Shown here: piece after piece, positions 44,892 to 53,831 of the stretch
Layout: the number at the start of each line of letters is the position of its first letter
Position numbering within the stretch: position 1 is the stretch's first letter
NCBI RefSeq assembly: GCF_017874035.1
Contig: NZ_JAGGKV010000003.1
Coordinates: 372,001 to 436,000, forward strand
Source of the DNA: Paenibacillus aceris
GTDB taxonomy: Bacteria > Bacillota > Bacilli > Paenibacillales > NBRC-103111
Length of the DNA: 64,000 nt
Reading direction: 5' to 3'
The notes under the pieces: model-generated
What the model was told of the DNA's origin: nothing
Seen by the model: only the letters and a program-made list of their open reading frames with translations
Databases searched by the model: none
Position numbers and translations under genes: made by a program

Positions 44892-45914
44892 ATGGATCAT
44901 TCAATCAAAAAAGGTCAATCTCAATTGTTTAGAACTATCGGACTGATTGCAGCTCTCATCGTACTTGCTGGCATGATGGTTTGCAGCGTCAGATTCGGCC
45001 TGCATTCCTATTCATGGGCACAGGTCTTGCAGTCTTTCGATTCTGTAGCGAAGCCTTCGAACGAGGCTATCATCATTCAAACCGTACGTATTCCAAGAGC
45101 GTTAATTGCCGCACTTGTAGGCGGAAGTTTAGCCATTGCAGGGGCGCTCATGCAGGCAATGACAAGGAACCCGCTCGCATCGCCAAGTATTTTTGGCATT
45201 AATTCAGGCGCAGCCTTTGCTATCGTGCTTTCCGTCGGATTTTTCAATGTGTCCAGCCTCTCGCAATTCACTTGGATCGCTTTTCTGGGCGCTGCCGTGA
45301 GCTCATCTCTTGTCTATGGACTTGGCTCATTGGGCAAAGACGGCTTAACGCCGATGAAAATTACGTTGGCAGGCTCGGCCATGACGGCCTTCTTCGGATC
45401 GCTTACTCAAGGCATCTTGCTTGGAAATGGTAAAGCGTTTGACCAGGTTCTTTATTGGCTTGTCGGATCCGTCGAAGGCAGGACAATGGCTATGCTCCAA
45501 TCCGTCTATCCTTATATCCTCGTCGCATGGATCGGCGCGTTTCTTCTTTCACCGCACATCAACATCTTGTCTATGGGGGATGATGTAGCGAAAGGGCTTG
45601 GACAACGAACCATTTACGTGAAATTCATTACCGCCATCGTTATTGTATTATTAGCCGGAGGCTCCGTCGCCGTTGCAGGTCCGATTGTTTTTGTAGGGAT
45701 CATCATCCCGCATATCGTGCGATTTCTCGTCGGAATCGATTATCGCTGGGTCATTCCTTACTGCGCCGTTCTCGGCGGCATTTTACTCGTTGGCGCAGAC
45801 ATCATCGCCCGTTTCATCGTCATGCCGAAGGAAGTTCATGTTGGTGTAACGACAGCCATTCTCGGAGTTCCCTTCTTTATTTACATCGCTCGCAAAGGGG
45901 GACTGCTGAAATGA
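44892..45914 (+). CDS. Iron-siderophore ABC transporter permease 1 (FecCD family)
   Basis: 340 residues with about nine or ten membrane segments. FecCD signatures include RIPRALIAALVGGSLAIAGALMQ and NPLASPSIFGINSGAAFAIV, then GPIVFVGIIIPHIVRFLVG near the C-terminus. It overlaps permease 2 by 4 bp (ATGA). It forms the membrane channel with permease 2 for the divergent binding protein. No ATP-binding subunit is encoded in the locus. Confidence 0.92.
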   Translation: MDHSIKKGQSQLFRTIGLIAALIVLAGMMVCSVRFGLHSYSWAQVLQSFDSVAKPSNEAIIIQTVRIPRALIAALVGGSLAIAGALMQAMTRNPLASPSIFGINSGAAFAIVLSVGFFNVSSLSQFTWIAFLGAAVSSSLVYGLGSLGKDGLTPMKITLAGSAMTAFFGSLTQGILLGNGKAFDQVLYWLVGSVEGRTMAMLQSVYPYILVAWIGAFLLSPHINILSMGDDVAKGLGQRTIYVKFITAIVIVLLAGGSVAVAGPIVFVGIIIPHIVRFLVGIDYRWVIPYCAVLGGILLVGADIIARFIVMPKEVHVGVTTAILGVPFFIYIARKGGLLK

Positions 45915-46960
45915 GTCATTCCAATCGATATGTCACGCTTCGAAGCAAAAGCTTCTCTTATATGGTCAGCAAGAAATCTGTCCTTGTATCACTGTTATTA
46001 CTCCTAGCCGTTATTATTGTCATGATTCTAAGCACTGGAATCGGCAGCATTTATATCAAGCCTATTGAGGTCGTGCGAGCCGTATTCGGTTATGGAACTG
46101 ATCCCAGCACGATGATTGTCAGATCTTTACGTCTGCCTAGGGTGATTGTTGCGGTTTTGATCGGGGCATCGCTGGGCGTTGCCGGCGCCATTCTGCAAGG
46201 GATCGTACGCAATCCGCTAACATCGCCGGATACCATCGGCTCAACGGGTGGAGCTACGCTCGGCGCGGTATCATTTTTCTTCTTTTTCTCAGATAAAATT
46301 AGCATTCACTGGCTGCCTGTCGCCGCTATTTTAGGAGCATTCGCCGCCACCTTGCTGGTCTACTTCTTCTCATGGAAAAATGGTATTACCCCGCTTCGGC
46401 TCGTTCTTATCGGCACAGGCTTCACAGCTGCGATGAGCGCTGTCTCCTATCTGATGATGATTTCAGGCCCGATCATTCTCGCCAATCAGTCATTGACTTT
46501 TATGACAGGCAGCATCTACGGCGTTTCATGGCAAAAGGCCGTTTATCCGCTTCTTCCATGGGTCGGACTTCTGATCCCGATTATTTTCTTGTATGCGCGG
46601 CATATTAACGTACAGTCGTTAGGCGAAGACATCGCCCGGAATGTGGGAAGCAGCGTACAGCGCCAGCGCTTTCTACTCATTATGTTAAGTGTCGCATTGT
46701 CCGGTGCGGCAGTAGCATTCGGAGGAGCCATTAATTTCATTGGTCTCATGGCCCCACATATAGCTCGCAAATTTGTAGGACCCAGCTTCGGCTCGCTAAT
46801 TCCCGTTTCTGCGTTGACTGGTTCCTTACTCCTACTTCTTGCGGATTTGGCGGGACGTTTCGTGTTCAAGCCACTCGATATTCCGGCAGGCGTTTTCACA
46901 GCGGCCATCGGAGCGCCATTGTTCATCTATGTCCTGTATCGCAGCAGAAATCGCGGCTAA
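45911..46960 (+). CDS. Iron-siderophore ABC transporter permease 2 (FecCD family)
   Basis: 349 residues of the same family as permease 1. Signatures are RLPRVIVAVLIGASLGVAGA, GIVRNPLTSPDTIGSTGGAT and NFIGLMAPHIARKFVGPSFG. The N-terminal 25 residues are basic and hydrophilic before the first helix. The gene ends with a strong terminator, so the operon holds only two permeases, as in B. subtilis yfiZ-yfhA, whose ATPase is shared from elsewhere. Confidence 0.92.
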   Translation: MSHSNRYVTLRSKSFSYMVSKKSVLVSLLLLLAVIIVMILSTGIGSIYIKPIEVVRAVFGYGTDPSTMIVRSLRLPRVIVAVLIGASLGVAGAILQGIVRNPLTSPDTIGSTGGATLGAVSFFFFFSDKISIHWLPVAAILGAFAATLLVYFFSWKNGITPLRLVLIGTGFTAAMSAVSYLMMISGPIILANQSLTFMTGSIYGVSWQKAVYPLLPWVGLLIPIIFLYARHINVQSLGEDIARNVGSSVQRQRFLLIMLSVALSGAAVAFGGAINFIGLMAPHIARKFVGPSFGSLIPVSALTGSLLLLLADLAGRFVFKPLDIPAGVFTAAIGAPLFIYVLYRSRNRG

Positions 46961-46975
46961 TACTCCCGATATGCA

Positions 46976-47013
46976 AACACCCCCGGTCACGTAACATGAC
47001 TGGGGGTGTTTTT
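46976..47013 (+). terminator. Terminator of the permease operon
   Basis: A 9-bp GC-rich stem (AACACCCCC with GGGGGTGTT) extended by an inner GTCA/TGAC stem, followed by five Ts. Confidence 0.88.
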
Positions 47014-47030
47014 CGCTTCAGGGATGAGTG

Positions 47031-47402
47031 CTAAATCGTTTTGGCCAAGCTAGCCATATTATAATTGCTTTCAAATGTAATACTTGCCGACAATATACTT
47101 TGTCTGACCGTAAAATCAAAGAAAATTTCACCATGTGTCCAGCTTTTCTTACGCTTCAGGGATTCAAGCGCCATTTGGCGAAAAGCTTGAAACTGCAGCT
47201 CGGTAAGCCCCTTAACTACAATCTCCGGCAGCACGCCGTCCTTGCTTTCGAACGGGAGGTGCCTCACACCGAATTTACCGATTTCATTGTTGCGAATATG
47301 CACAAACACCGTACCTGAACTCACATGGGATAATTCATCCTTAATCCTTCTAAATACCAAATCAATTTGTCTTGCAAGTGACATTTGATCCAAACTCATC
47401 AT
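47031..47402 (-). CDS. Conserved-looking protein of unknown function
   Basis: 123 residues. It reads as a compact alpha/beta domain: an N-terminal helix (LARQIDLVFRRIKDEL), strands (GTVFVHIRNNEIGKFGVRHLP), a helix (ELQFQAFRQMALESLKRKKS) and a C-terminal strand pair (WTHGEIFFDFTVRQ and SASITFESNYNMASL). I recall similar proteins from Paenibacillus genomes only as hypotheticals. Two adjacent ATGs follow AAGGGGG; the second (47399) has better spacing. Confidence 0.65.
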   Translation of the reverse strand: MMSLDQMSLARQIDLVFRRIKDELSHVSSGTVFVHIRNNEIGKFGVRHLPFESKDGVLPEIVVKGLTELQFQAFRQMALESLKRKKSWTHGEIFFDFTVRQSILSASITFESNYNMASLAKTI

Positions 47403-47675
47403 TTTCCCCCTTAAGATATATTTTTTTACTTATTATGTAAATTGTGAGTGTAGACCTATTATATCGATACTTTTTACACATTTCAACAATTTATTTAAAT
47501 ATTCATACAATTTTTATTATTCTTGACATTCCCTTTATATTTAGTACTTTTTTAGTTCGAATGTGAGCGATATTTGTCGAATTGGTGTAGAATGTTTCCG
47601 AATTCAATGGTATAATTTTCAAACATAGTCCATTATTCCTGCATACATAACAAATTTCGCGAGGAGTCGGTCAGA

Positions 47676-48935
47676 TTGGATAAAATGTCATCCCTATCTT
47701 TTAGAAAGAAGTTACAGTTAGGCTGCTATGCACTGATTGGTTTAAACTGTGTATTTATGCTAATTCTTACGTTTGCTTCTGATTGGAACCGCTTACTAGG
47801 AATTATTTTCCTGATTATGCTTCTCGCTTTAAGCTACCCCTTCATTAAATGGTTCGAGAACCAACTGACAGAGCCTGTGGCGGATTTATCCCGTATTGCA
47901 CTCAATATTTCCAAAGGCGACTTCTCCCAAAAAGTGACGGTTACCTCTGATGATACGTTGGGTCAGCTCGGCCAATCCTTTAACAAAATGATTGATAAGC
48001 TTCGTGAAATTCTTCGCGATACCGGTTCTATTTCGAAACAAGTCTTTCAAACCAGCCGTGACATTTACTCCAAAAATGAAAATTTTCGCACGGTCCTGGA
48101 ACAGGTGAGCATTTCGGCCCATGAACTAGCTGCCGGTGCAGGCCAAATTTCAGAAGAAGTATCCGGAGTTTCAATCACCTCCAAAGACATTGAAATGAAG
48201 ATTGTAAACTATGCTGGCTCGGCAAAAGAAATGAAACAACGCTCGGACCAGATGATGACCCTTGTCGAAAAAGGCCGCACCTCCGTTGAGAGCCAAGGCG
48301 TCGGCATGAAGCGAAATGTGGAAGTTACACAGCAAGTTTCCGAAACCATTGATATGCTGGCCCGTCAAGCGGCAGGCATCACCAACGTAACCCGCGCGAT
48401 TTCGGAGATTGCTGAGCAAACGAATCTATTGTCTCTTAACGCATCTATTGAGGCAGCCCGAGCAGGCGAACACGGCCGGGGCTTTGCTGTCGTTGCGCAG
48501 GAGGTGCGCAAACTTGCCGAAGAGTCCACTTCCCTTACACGTGAAGTTTTCGGTTTTGTGAAGAGCATCGAGCAGGGCATCCAGGAAGCGATTCGCAGCA
48601 TTCAAGTCAACGAGGATGTCGTCAAGAAGCAAACCGTGCTTATCGATCAAACAGAAATTGTTTTCTCCCAAATTGTCGACAGCGTTGGTTTTATTTCAGA
48701 GGAAATCACACGCTTTGCAGAAGAAAGCGAACAGATGCTGGTTAGCTCCGAACAAATTGCTGCTGCTATGGAGAATATCTCGGCAATCACAGAGGAATCA
48801 GCTGCCGGTACACAAGAAGTATCGGCATCTATGAACGAGCAGATTGCTACCGTACAAGGAATCGTCTCCCAAGCGGAGGAAATGACACGCGTCGTAACGC
48901 ACTTGCAGCAAACGATTCAAGTATTCAAGCTATAA
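47676..48935 (+). CDS. Methyl-accepting chemotaxis protein (no large sensor domain)
   Basis: 419 residues. Two adjacent membrane segments (about 15-35 and 38-58) with almost no external loop, a HAMP domain ([20 protein letters not shown], about 66-118) and a long signalling coiled coil. The hairpin tip is [21 protein letters not shown] followed by [18 protein letters not shown]. With no ligand-binding domain it may sense membrane state or cytoplasmic conditions. The start is TTG at 47676 behind GAGGAG. It stands alone. Confidence 0.93.
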   Translation: MDKMSSLSFRKKLQLGCYALIGLNCVFMLILTFASDWNRLLGIIFLIMLLALSYPFIKWFENQLTEPVADLSRIALNISKGDFSQKVTVTSDDTLGQLGQSFNKMIDKLREILRDTGSISKQVFQTSRDIYSKNENFRTVLEQVSISAHELAAGAGQISEEVSGVSITSKDIEMKIVNYAGSAKEMKQRSDQMMTLVEKGRTSVESQGVGMKRNVEVTQQVSETIDMLARQAAGITNVTRAISEIAEQTNLLSLNASIEAARAGEHGRGFAVVAQEVRKLAEESTSLTREVFGFVKSIEQGIQEAIRSIQVNEDVVKKQTVLIDQTEIVFSQIVDSVGFISEEITRFAEESEQMLVSSEQIAAAMENISAITEESAAGTQEVSASMNEQIATVQGIVSQAEEMTRVVTHLQQTIQVFKL

Positions 48936-48956
48936 ATGCAACCCAAGAGCAAAACC

Positions 48957-49012
48957 AAAAAAAGGGATGCCCTCATGTAGATAATTCTACACTCAGGACA
49001 TCCCTTTTTTTT
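48957..49012. terminator. Bidirectional terminator, chemoreceptor and oligopeptidase
   Basis: An outer stem (AAAAAAGGGATG with CATCCCTTTTTT) and an inner stem (TGTAGA with TCTACA) with A/T runs on both sides. Its T run overlaps the stop codon of the convergent gene. Confidence 0.88.
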
Positions 49013-50828
49013 ACACTTGAACTTTTGCTTCTGTCAGCTTCATGAATTCCTTCACATCTTGAACAGCCATATCGACAGCGCTTTGCCAGAAATCCGGCTC
49101 CGTCAAATCGACGCCGAGATGCTTCTGCGCAAGCTCCTCCACGTTCATGCTGCCTGTATCTCTAAGCAGCGAGATGTACTTATCTTCGAAGGCTGCGCCT
49201 TCTTGCACGGCTCTCGCATAAATACCCGCACTAAACATATAGCCGAATGTGTAAGGGAAGTTATAGAAAGGCACGTCGGTTGCATAGAAGTGCAATTTAG
49301 CTGCCCAGAAATGCGGATGATAGCTGCTTAACGCATCTTTGTAAGCAAGCTTCTGAGCATCCACCATAAGCTCATTTAAACGCTCTACGCTCACGAGACC
49401 TTGACGTCGTTCTGCGTAGAAGTTCGTTTCAAAAATGAATCTCGCATGGATATTCATGAAGAAGGCGATAGCCCGTTGGATTTTATCTTCAAGCAAAATA
49501 ATACGCTCTTCATCGGTAGAAGCGCTCTTCACAACCGCGTCCGCAACGATCATTTCTGCGAACGTAGACGCGGTTTCCGCGACGTTCATCGCATACTCTT
49601 GCGCGAGTGCCGGCATATCCGTCATAACGTGCTGATGGTAGCCGTGGCCAAGCTCATGAGCAAGCGTTGAGACATTGTTCAGCGTGCCGCCGTACGTCAT
49701 GAAGATACGTGTCTCTCCTGCCACCGGGAACGATGTACAGAAGCCGCCTGGACGCTTCCCAGCGCGATCCTCAGCTTCAATCCAGCGATTCTCGAAGGCC
49801 ATCTCCGAGAAGGCCGCCAGCTTCGGACTGAAGCGCTCGAATTGCTGGGTGATGAGACTTGCGCCTTCGTCGTAAGATATTTTCTTGGACGAGTCGCCAA
49901 GCGGGGCGTCCACGTCAACCCACGCCAATTTATCGACGCCAAGCAGCTTCGCTTTACGGTTCAAGTACTCCACGAAAATCGCTTTATTGCGGTCAATAAC
50001 TTCCCACATCACATTCAGCGTTTTCTCTTCCATTCGATTGATGGCCAGCGGCTCTTTATGTATGCTGTTCCAGCCTCTGTATTTGTACACTTGGAGACGG
50101 AATCCGGCCAAATGGTTCAGCGCCTCTGCACAGTAATCTTCTTTGTCCGTCCAGGCATTTTCCCATTTCTCAAACAATGCCAGACGCTCTTCACGATTTT
50201 CTGTATGAAGCTTATTAAAGGCTTGCCCAGCCGAAAGCTCGACCGTCTCTCCGTCTACCTCTACAGGCATACGGAATTGACCTACGGTCGAATTATACAA
50301 GTCGCCCCACCCGTGATAGCCGTCTACAGCCAAATCATTAATTAAAGCTTCCTGTTCAGGCGACAGCTTTTCTTGCGCCAAAGCACGGCGTTCATGCAGC
50401 GGAAATGCGATAGCTTGGAACGGCTCTTTCTTCAGCAGCTCTGACCATACACCATCCGGAATGCCGGTCAGCACTTGATCAAAATGCGTGAGCGATGACA
50501 GATGCTCGGCGTATAAGCTTTTGACCTGTCCGTTCAATACAGGCGCTTTCTTATCCTTCTGATTATCGGCGAGCAGACAGCCTACAAAAGAATCCGCCTC
50601 ATGAATTTGTTTCAAATTATGTTGAAGCAATTCGACCAGCTTCGCAAGGCCCTCTGTATCTGCTGCTTGCTGTGGCGATGGTGTGCTCCGCACCTGCTCT
50701 TGGAAAGCCGCAATCGAAGCTTGAAGCTCTTTCAGGTGAGCTGCGAAAGCTGGAGACTCACTTCCGCCAGGGAAAAAGGTTTCTAAATTCCATGTTTGAT
50801 TAAGAGGTAAATGAAGCAAAGCTATCAC
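49011..50828 (-). CDS. M3 family oligoendopeptidase (PepF type)
   Basis: 605 residues. A zinc metallopeptidase that degrades oligopeptides in the cytoplasm. The zinc motif is HELGHGYHQH in LAHELGHGYHQHVMTD near residue 395, with the third ligand Glu in NVAETASTFAEMIVAD about 25 residues later, as expected for family M3. The start is uncertain: GTG at 50828 or TTG at 50819, both close to AAGGAAAGGTGA. It is transcribed alone. Confidence 0.9.
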   Translation of the reverse strand: MIALLHLPLNQTWNLETFFPGGSESPAFAAHLKELQASIAAFQEQVRSTPSPQQAADTEGLAKLVELLQHNLKQIHEADSFVGCLLADNQKDKKAPVLNGQVKSLYAEHLSSLTHFDQVLTGIPDGVWSELLKKEPFQAIAFPLHERRALAQEKLSPEQEALINDLAVDGYHGWGDLYNSTVGQFRMPVEVDGETVELSAGQAFNKLHTENREERLALFEKWENAWTDKEDYCAEALNHLAGFRLQVYKYRGWNSIHKEPLAINRMEEKTLNVMWEVIDRNKAIFVEYLNRKAKLLGVDKLAWVDVDAPLGDSSKKISYDEGASLITQQFERFSPKLAAFSEMAFENRWIEAEDRAGKRPGGFCTSFPVAGETRIFMTYGGTLNNVSTLAHELGHGYHQHVMTDMPALAQEYAMNVAETASTFAEMIVADAVVKSASTDEERIILLEDKIQRAIAFFMNIHARFIFETNFYAERRQGLVSVERLNELMVDAQKLAYKDALSSYHPHFWAAKLHFYATDVPFYNFPYTFGYMFSAGIYARAVQEGAAFEDKYISLLRDTGSMNVEELAQKHLGVDLTEPDFWQSAVDMAVQDVKEFMKLTEAKVQV

Positions 50829-50974
50829 CTTTCCTTTCCATCTTTTATTAAATCATAAACGGCGTATCAGGAGCAATCGCCGTAATCTTACTCATTGCTT
50901 CTAGGTAAAAAGTATGATTCAATGAAGTAAAGTTCCTGCAAAAAAATCGGAACAGGATGGTGTGATCAACAACA

Positions 50975-51139
50975 ATGAAACCGTTACAAATCTCTCCCGA
51001 AACAGCCGTCAAGCTGGCTGAACAGCTTAAAGTGCCATTGGAACATCTCATGCATATGCCACAACATATTTTACTTCAAAAATTAGCAGAACTCGCGAAA
51101 TCTTCCGCTTCGGAAAATAGCGAGCCGGAAACAAAGTAA
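50975..51139 (+). CDS. YycC-like small protein (54 residues)
   Basis: Sequence MKPLQISPETAVKLAEQLKV then PLEHLMHMPQHILLQKLAEL, ending in a charged Ser/Glu-rich tail. From memory this matches B. subtilis YycC, a small cytosolic protein of unknown function, nearly residue for residue in the first 40 positions. It is too short for many gene callers. GGATGG lies upstream and the zinc-ribbon gene follows directly. The downstream gene starts 3 bp after its stop, suggesting translational coupling. Confidence 0.75.
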   Translation: MKPLQISPETAVKLAEQLKVPLEHLMHMPQHILLQKLAELAKSSASENSEPETK

Positions 51140-51142
51140 GCT

Positions 51143-51388
51143 GTGCTGTTTCCTTTTGCAAACACATGGCCTTATGACATTGTAATGAAGGACGTTTATG
51201 TGGCCGAATGTCCGTTTTGCCATAGCCCCAATGTGCTGCTGCCGATTAAAGTCCACGAATTGAAATCTATTCACGAAGGTAAAAAAAAGCTACTCGTGTT
51301 TCCTTGCTGTCATAACAAGTTGACGCTCGTCGACACAGACCGCGATTACTTATTGGCGGACACCGCTATACGAACGAAACAATCGTAG
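51143..51388 (+). CDS. Small protein with a zinc-ribbon-like Cys pattern
   Basis: Up to 81 residues. CPFCHSPNV near residue 23 and CCHNKL near residue 55 form a four-Cys zinc-ribbon-like pattern. The start is uncertain: GTG at 51143 or ATG at 51185 (MKDVYVAECPFC), neither with a clear ribosome site. It directly follows the YycC gene and probably depends on it for translation. The function is unknown. Confidence 0.6.
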   Translation: MLFPFANTWPYDIVMKDVYVAECPFCHSPNVLLPIKVHELKSIHEGKKKLLVFPCCHNKLTLVDTDRDYLLADTAIRTKQS

Positions 51389-51419
51389 CTTTCAAGCGCA
51401 AGGAGTAGAAATAGCTCTA

Positions 51420-52349
51420 ATGAATGAGTATCTCGTTCCTTTGACAAGTGCATGCACGTTAGTCACGCTGAATTACGTGGCGATGAAACTTCGCGGCAAG
51501 ATGCTGACCGATTCCTTCGAGCAGCTTCTTGCCCCTTTACTCACTGGCCTCGCTTGTATCATCATGATGCTGGAACCTCTGCCTGAGCCACTCGGTTTGA
51601 TTGATTTACGCTCCCTGCCCATCTTCATGGCCGGCCTCCGTTATGGACTGCCGATTGCCCTTCTGTCAACCGTATTACCGACCGGCTTCAGCTTCATTTC
51701 GCATGAAAGCCATGCATGGTTCAACATCGCACAAGATCTGCTCGCCCCTGCTCTCATAAGCTCCTTCTTTCACAATAAAGAATACCGTTACGGCTTCTTG
51801 GACATTCCTATTCGTCACGGGCTCCAAATATGTACTTATGTCTTTCTCATGCGCCTTCTGATACACGGTATTTCCATAAGCAGATTGTCCTGGGTTTACG
51901 TAGGGGATCAGCTTTTCATGCTGGCCATCATGTCGGCTGCTTTCATCACGATCATCATCATGGTGAATGATGAGGATAAGAGCTGGCGGATGCAGCGCCA
52001 GATGGAGCTGCAGGCCAATCAAGACAACTTAACTAAGCTTCCAAATCTCCGCAGCTTTATGCCGATAGCAAGCAATGCGCTCCTGAAACGCAAAATGTCC
52101 ATCATGATGATTGACTTGGATAATTTCAAACAATATAACGACCTCTTTGGACATCTGGAGGGCGATCAGTCGGTCCCAAAACCTGTTTCCATCTCTATCG
52201 GCATTTCCACCGCGGAGTCGACTCAGACTGAATTAACTCAGATGATTTATGAAGCCGACCAAGCCCTCTACGAATCCAAACATCAAGGAAAAAATCGCTT
52301 CACCCACTTCATTGAAATCCAAGCTCAGAATCAAAAAATGAACGCTTAA
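51420..52349 (+). CDS. Membrane GGDEF protein lacking its active site
   Basis: 309 residues. The N-terminal half has about six membrane segments with a DLRSLPIFMAGLRYGLPIALL motif of the 5TM-LYT type sensor. A GGDEF domain begins at QDNLTKLPNLRSFMPIA and runs through the MMIDLDNFKQYNDLFGHLEGDQ segment. It then jumps straight to VPKPVSISIGIS and the closing QALYESKHQGKNRFTHF block. The intervening ~65-70 residues, which hold the RYGG(D/E)EF signature and its helix, are missing in frame. It cannot make c-di-GMP. Either the deletion is recent or it has become a non-catalytic regulator. Confidence 0.85.
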   Translation: MNEYLVPLTSACTLVTLNYVAMKLRGKMLTDSFEQLLAPLLTGLACIIMMLEPLPEPLGLIDLRSLPIFMAGLRYGLPIALLSTVLPTGFSFISHESHAWFNIAQDLLAPALISSFFHNKEYRYGFLDIPIRHGLQICTYVFLMRLLIHGISISRLSWVYVGDQLFMLAIMSAAFITIIIMVNDEDKSWRMQRQMELQANQDNLTKLPNLRSFMPIASNALLKRKMSIMMIDLDNFKQYNDLFGHLEGDQSVPKPVSISIGISTAESTQTELTQMIYEADQALYESKHQGKNRFTHFIEIQAQNQKMNA

Positions 52350-52414
52350 CTATGCAAGGGATCACCATCACCCCAACACATAGATAAACGTTCATTTGAT
52401 TTATATCGTAGAAC

Positions 52415-53116
52415 TTAAGTAGCTTGTTTCATTTCCTCCGGCAGCTCCATACGAATAGCCATCATATCTTCCCGGGTGATGGTCCACTGTTCGCGGCTCG
52501 CTCGAATCATCGCGGCATCCATAATTTTACGGTCATTAATAATGCGTGAAAACCATTTGACCGCCTCATTGTAACGACCCAATCTGCGATTGAGCTCACC
52601 CATTAAATACATGAGCCTGGCATTATTGAGATCCATACCCTCATTTTCATAAACGTGAATGTAGGCTTCCAGTGCAAAGGTCAAGAATCGTTTCTCTTGC
52701 TCCCAATCACCTTTGCTTCTATACAGCCATGCCAAATGATGTAGAAGTCCTGCGATAACACGGGATTTCTCCTCTTTTATCTGTGCGCTGAGCAGTGCCA
52801 GTTTATAACTTTGAACCGTTTCGTCCCACGTTCTTTCACCGCTATAGCTGCGCCTCGACCAGTTTTTGGTGACTTTTTCGTTAAAAGCTTCCCGTTGAGC
52901 CGGTTTCCACTTATCTGAGAAGTTTTCGGTATGCGCATAGCCGCAGTACGGACAGATCCTCACCACATAGTAGTCGGGGTTGATGTCCTTATAATGAACG
53001 CAGAAATCTGCGTCGGTTTTGCTCGCTTTTTTGAAGCTGGGGCGAACCTTCATCGATTTGAAGGAATTGTCGCAATACGTACATTTCACAGAAATCTCAT
53101 ACAAAGGTTCAACCAT
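52415..53116 (-). CDS. DUF2225 family protein
   Basis: 233 residues. Two CxxC pairs near the N-terminus (VKCTYCDNSF and CPYCGYAHTENF) suggest zinc binding. The rest is helical and repeat-like (LHHLAWLYRSKGDWEQEKRF and LMGELNRRLGRYNEAVKWFS), resembling TPR units, which matches the DUF2225 family. It lies 44 bp downstream of the globin gene on the same strand. The function is unknown. Confidence 0.82.
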   Translation of the reverse strand: MVEPLYEISVKCTYCDNSFKSMKVRPSFKKASKTDADFCVHYKDINPDYYVVRICPYCGYAHTENFSDKWKPAQREAFNEKVTKNWSRRSYSGERTWDETVQSYKLALLSAQIKEEKSRVIAGLLHHLAWLYRSKGDWEQEKRFLTFALEAYIHVYENEGMDLNNARLMYLMGELNRRLGRYNEAVKWFSRIINDRKIMDAAMIRASREQWTITREDMMAIRMELPEEMKQAT

Positions 53117-53160
53117 CTTGAAACCCCGCCTCTTCTCTAAAAAAATGTAGGAAAGAAGAA

Positions 53161-53553
53161 CTATTCATCTTCAGGTGTGTTCACAAAGTGATAAGCGGAG
53201 CCCTTCAGTCGCTGCAGTAAAAAATCCCTGAGATCGCCTGGCAGACCTACTTCCTCCATAGCTTCTGCCATACAGCCTAACCATGCATCCGCACGCTCCA
53301 CTGTAATGGGAAAAGCCATATGCCTTGCTCTCATCATAGGGTGCCCATGGACATCCGAATACAAAGTCGGACCTCCAAAAAATTGGCTTAAAAACATATA
53401 TTGTTTATCCATAACAGGTCCAATGTCTGAAGGGAACAGCGGTGCCAGCAAGGGATGCTTCAGCACTCTCGGATAGAAAGCTTCCACAATCCGGCGAACC
53501 GTCTCTGCTCCCCCCATCCATTCAAACAACGTACTGCGATCTTGCTCTGACAT
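53161..53553 (-). CDS. Truncated hemoglobin (group II)
   Basis: 130 residues. The trHbO-type 2/2 globin binds O2 or NO via heme. The signature region is LFEWMGGAETVRRIVEAFYPR, then PLFPSD, the proximal histidine in MMRARHMAFPI and the conserved Trp in ADAWLGCMAEAMEE. It resembles B. subtilis YjbI. AGAGG lies 9 nt before the ATG. It is the second gene of a leftward set headed by a 32-residue membrane protein and followed by DUF2225. Confidence 0.92.
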   Translation of the reverse strand: MSEQDRSTLFEWMGGAETVRRIVEAFYPRVLKHPLLAPLFPSDIGPVMDKQYMFLSQFFGGPTLYSDVHGHPMMRARHMAFPITVERADAWLGCMAEAMEEVGLPGDLRDFLLQRLKGSAYHFVNTPEDE

Positions 53554-53580
53554 GATGAAAACCTCTCTGCTCGTAATGAC

Positions 53581-53679
53581 TTAATAGTTTTCTATATCCT
53601 CATCCCCTGCGTGCATGAGCGTTTCTCGAATGACATACACAAACATGCAAACGACCAAACCGGCAATGACACCTGTCAT
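53581..53679 (-). CDS. Small single-span membrane protein (32 residues)
   Basis: MTGVIAGLVVCMFVYVIRET is a single membrane helix, followed by an acidic tail (LMHAGDEDIENY). GGGAGTG lies 6 nt before the ATG, a good ribosome site. It heads the globin-DUF2225 set with 27 bp to the globin gene. Proteins this short are usually missed by gene callers. The function is unknown; it may anchor or regulate a partner. Nothing else supports a specific role. Confidence 0.6.
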   Translation of the reverse strand: MTGVIAGLVVCMFVYVIRETLMHAGDEDIENY

Positions 53680-53831
53680 TTGAATCACTCCCGCTGCCTA
53701 GGATTTAAGACTATTACTAGTCCTATTTTACCATAAAACCAACTACATAACAGTACCAAAGCCTAAGTTTTTTAGGCCGGCATGTATGTCCCATCCTTTT
53801 CATATAGTTGAGGGAGGAGGTGTAAAGTTCC

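Noticed and set aside
47520..47600. Possible sigma-D (flagellar) promoter before the chemoreceptor gene
   Set aside because: GCGATAT resembles the -10 element, but no TAAA lies at the right distance upstream.
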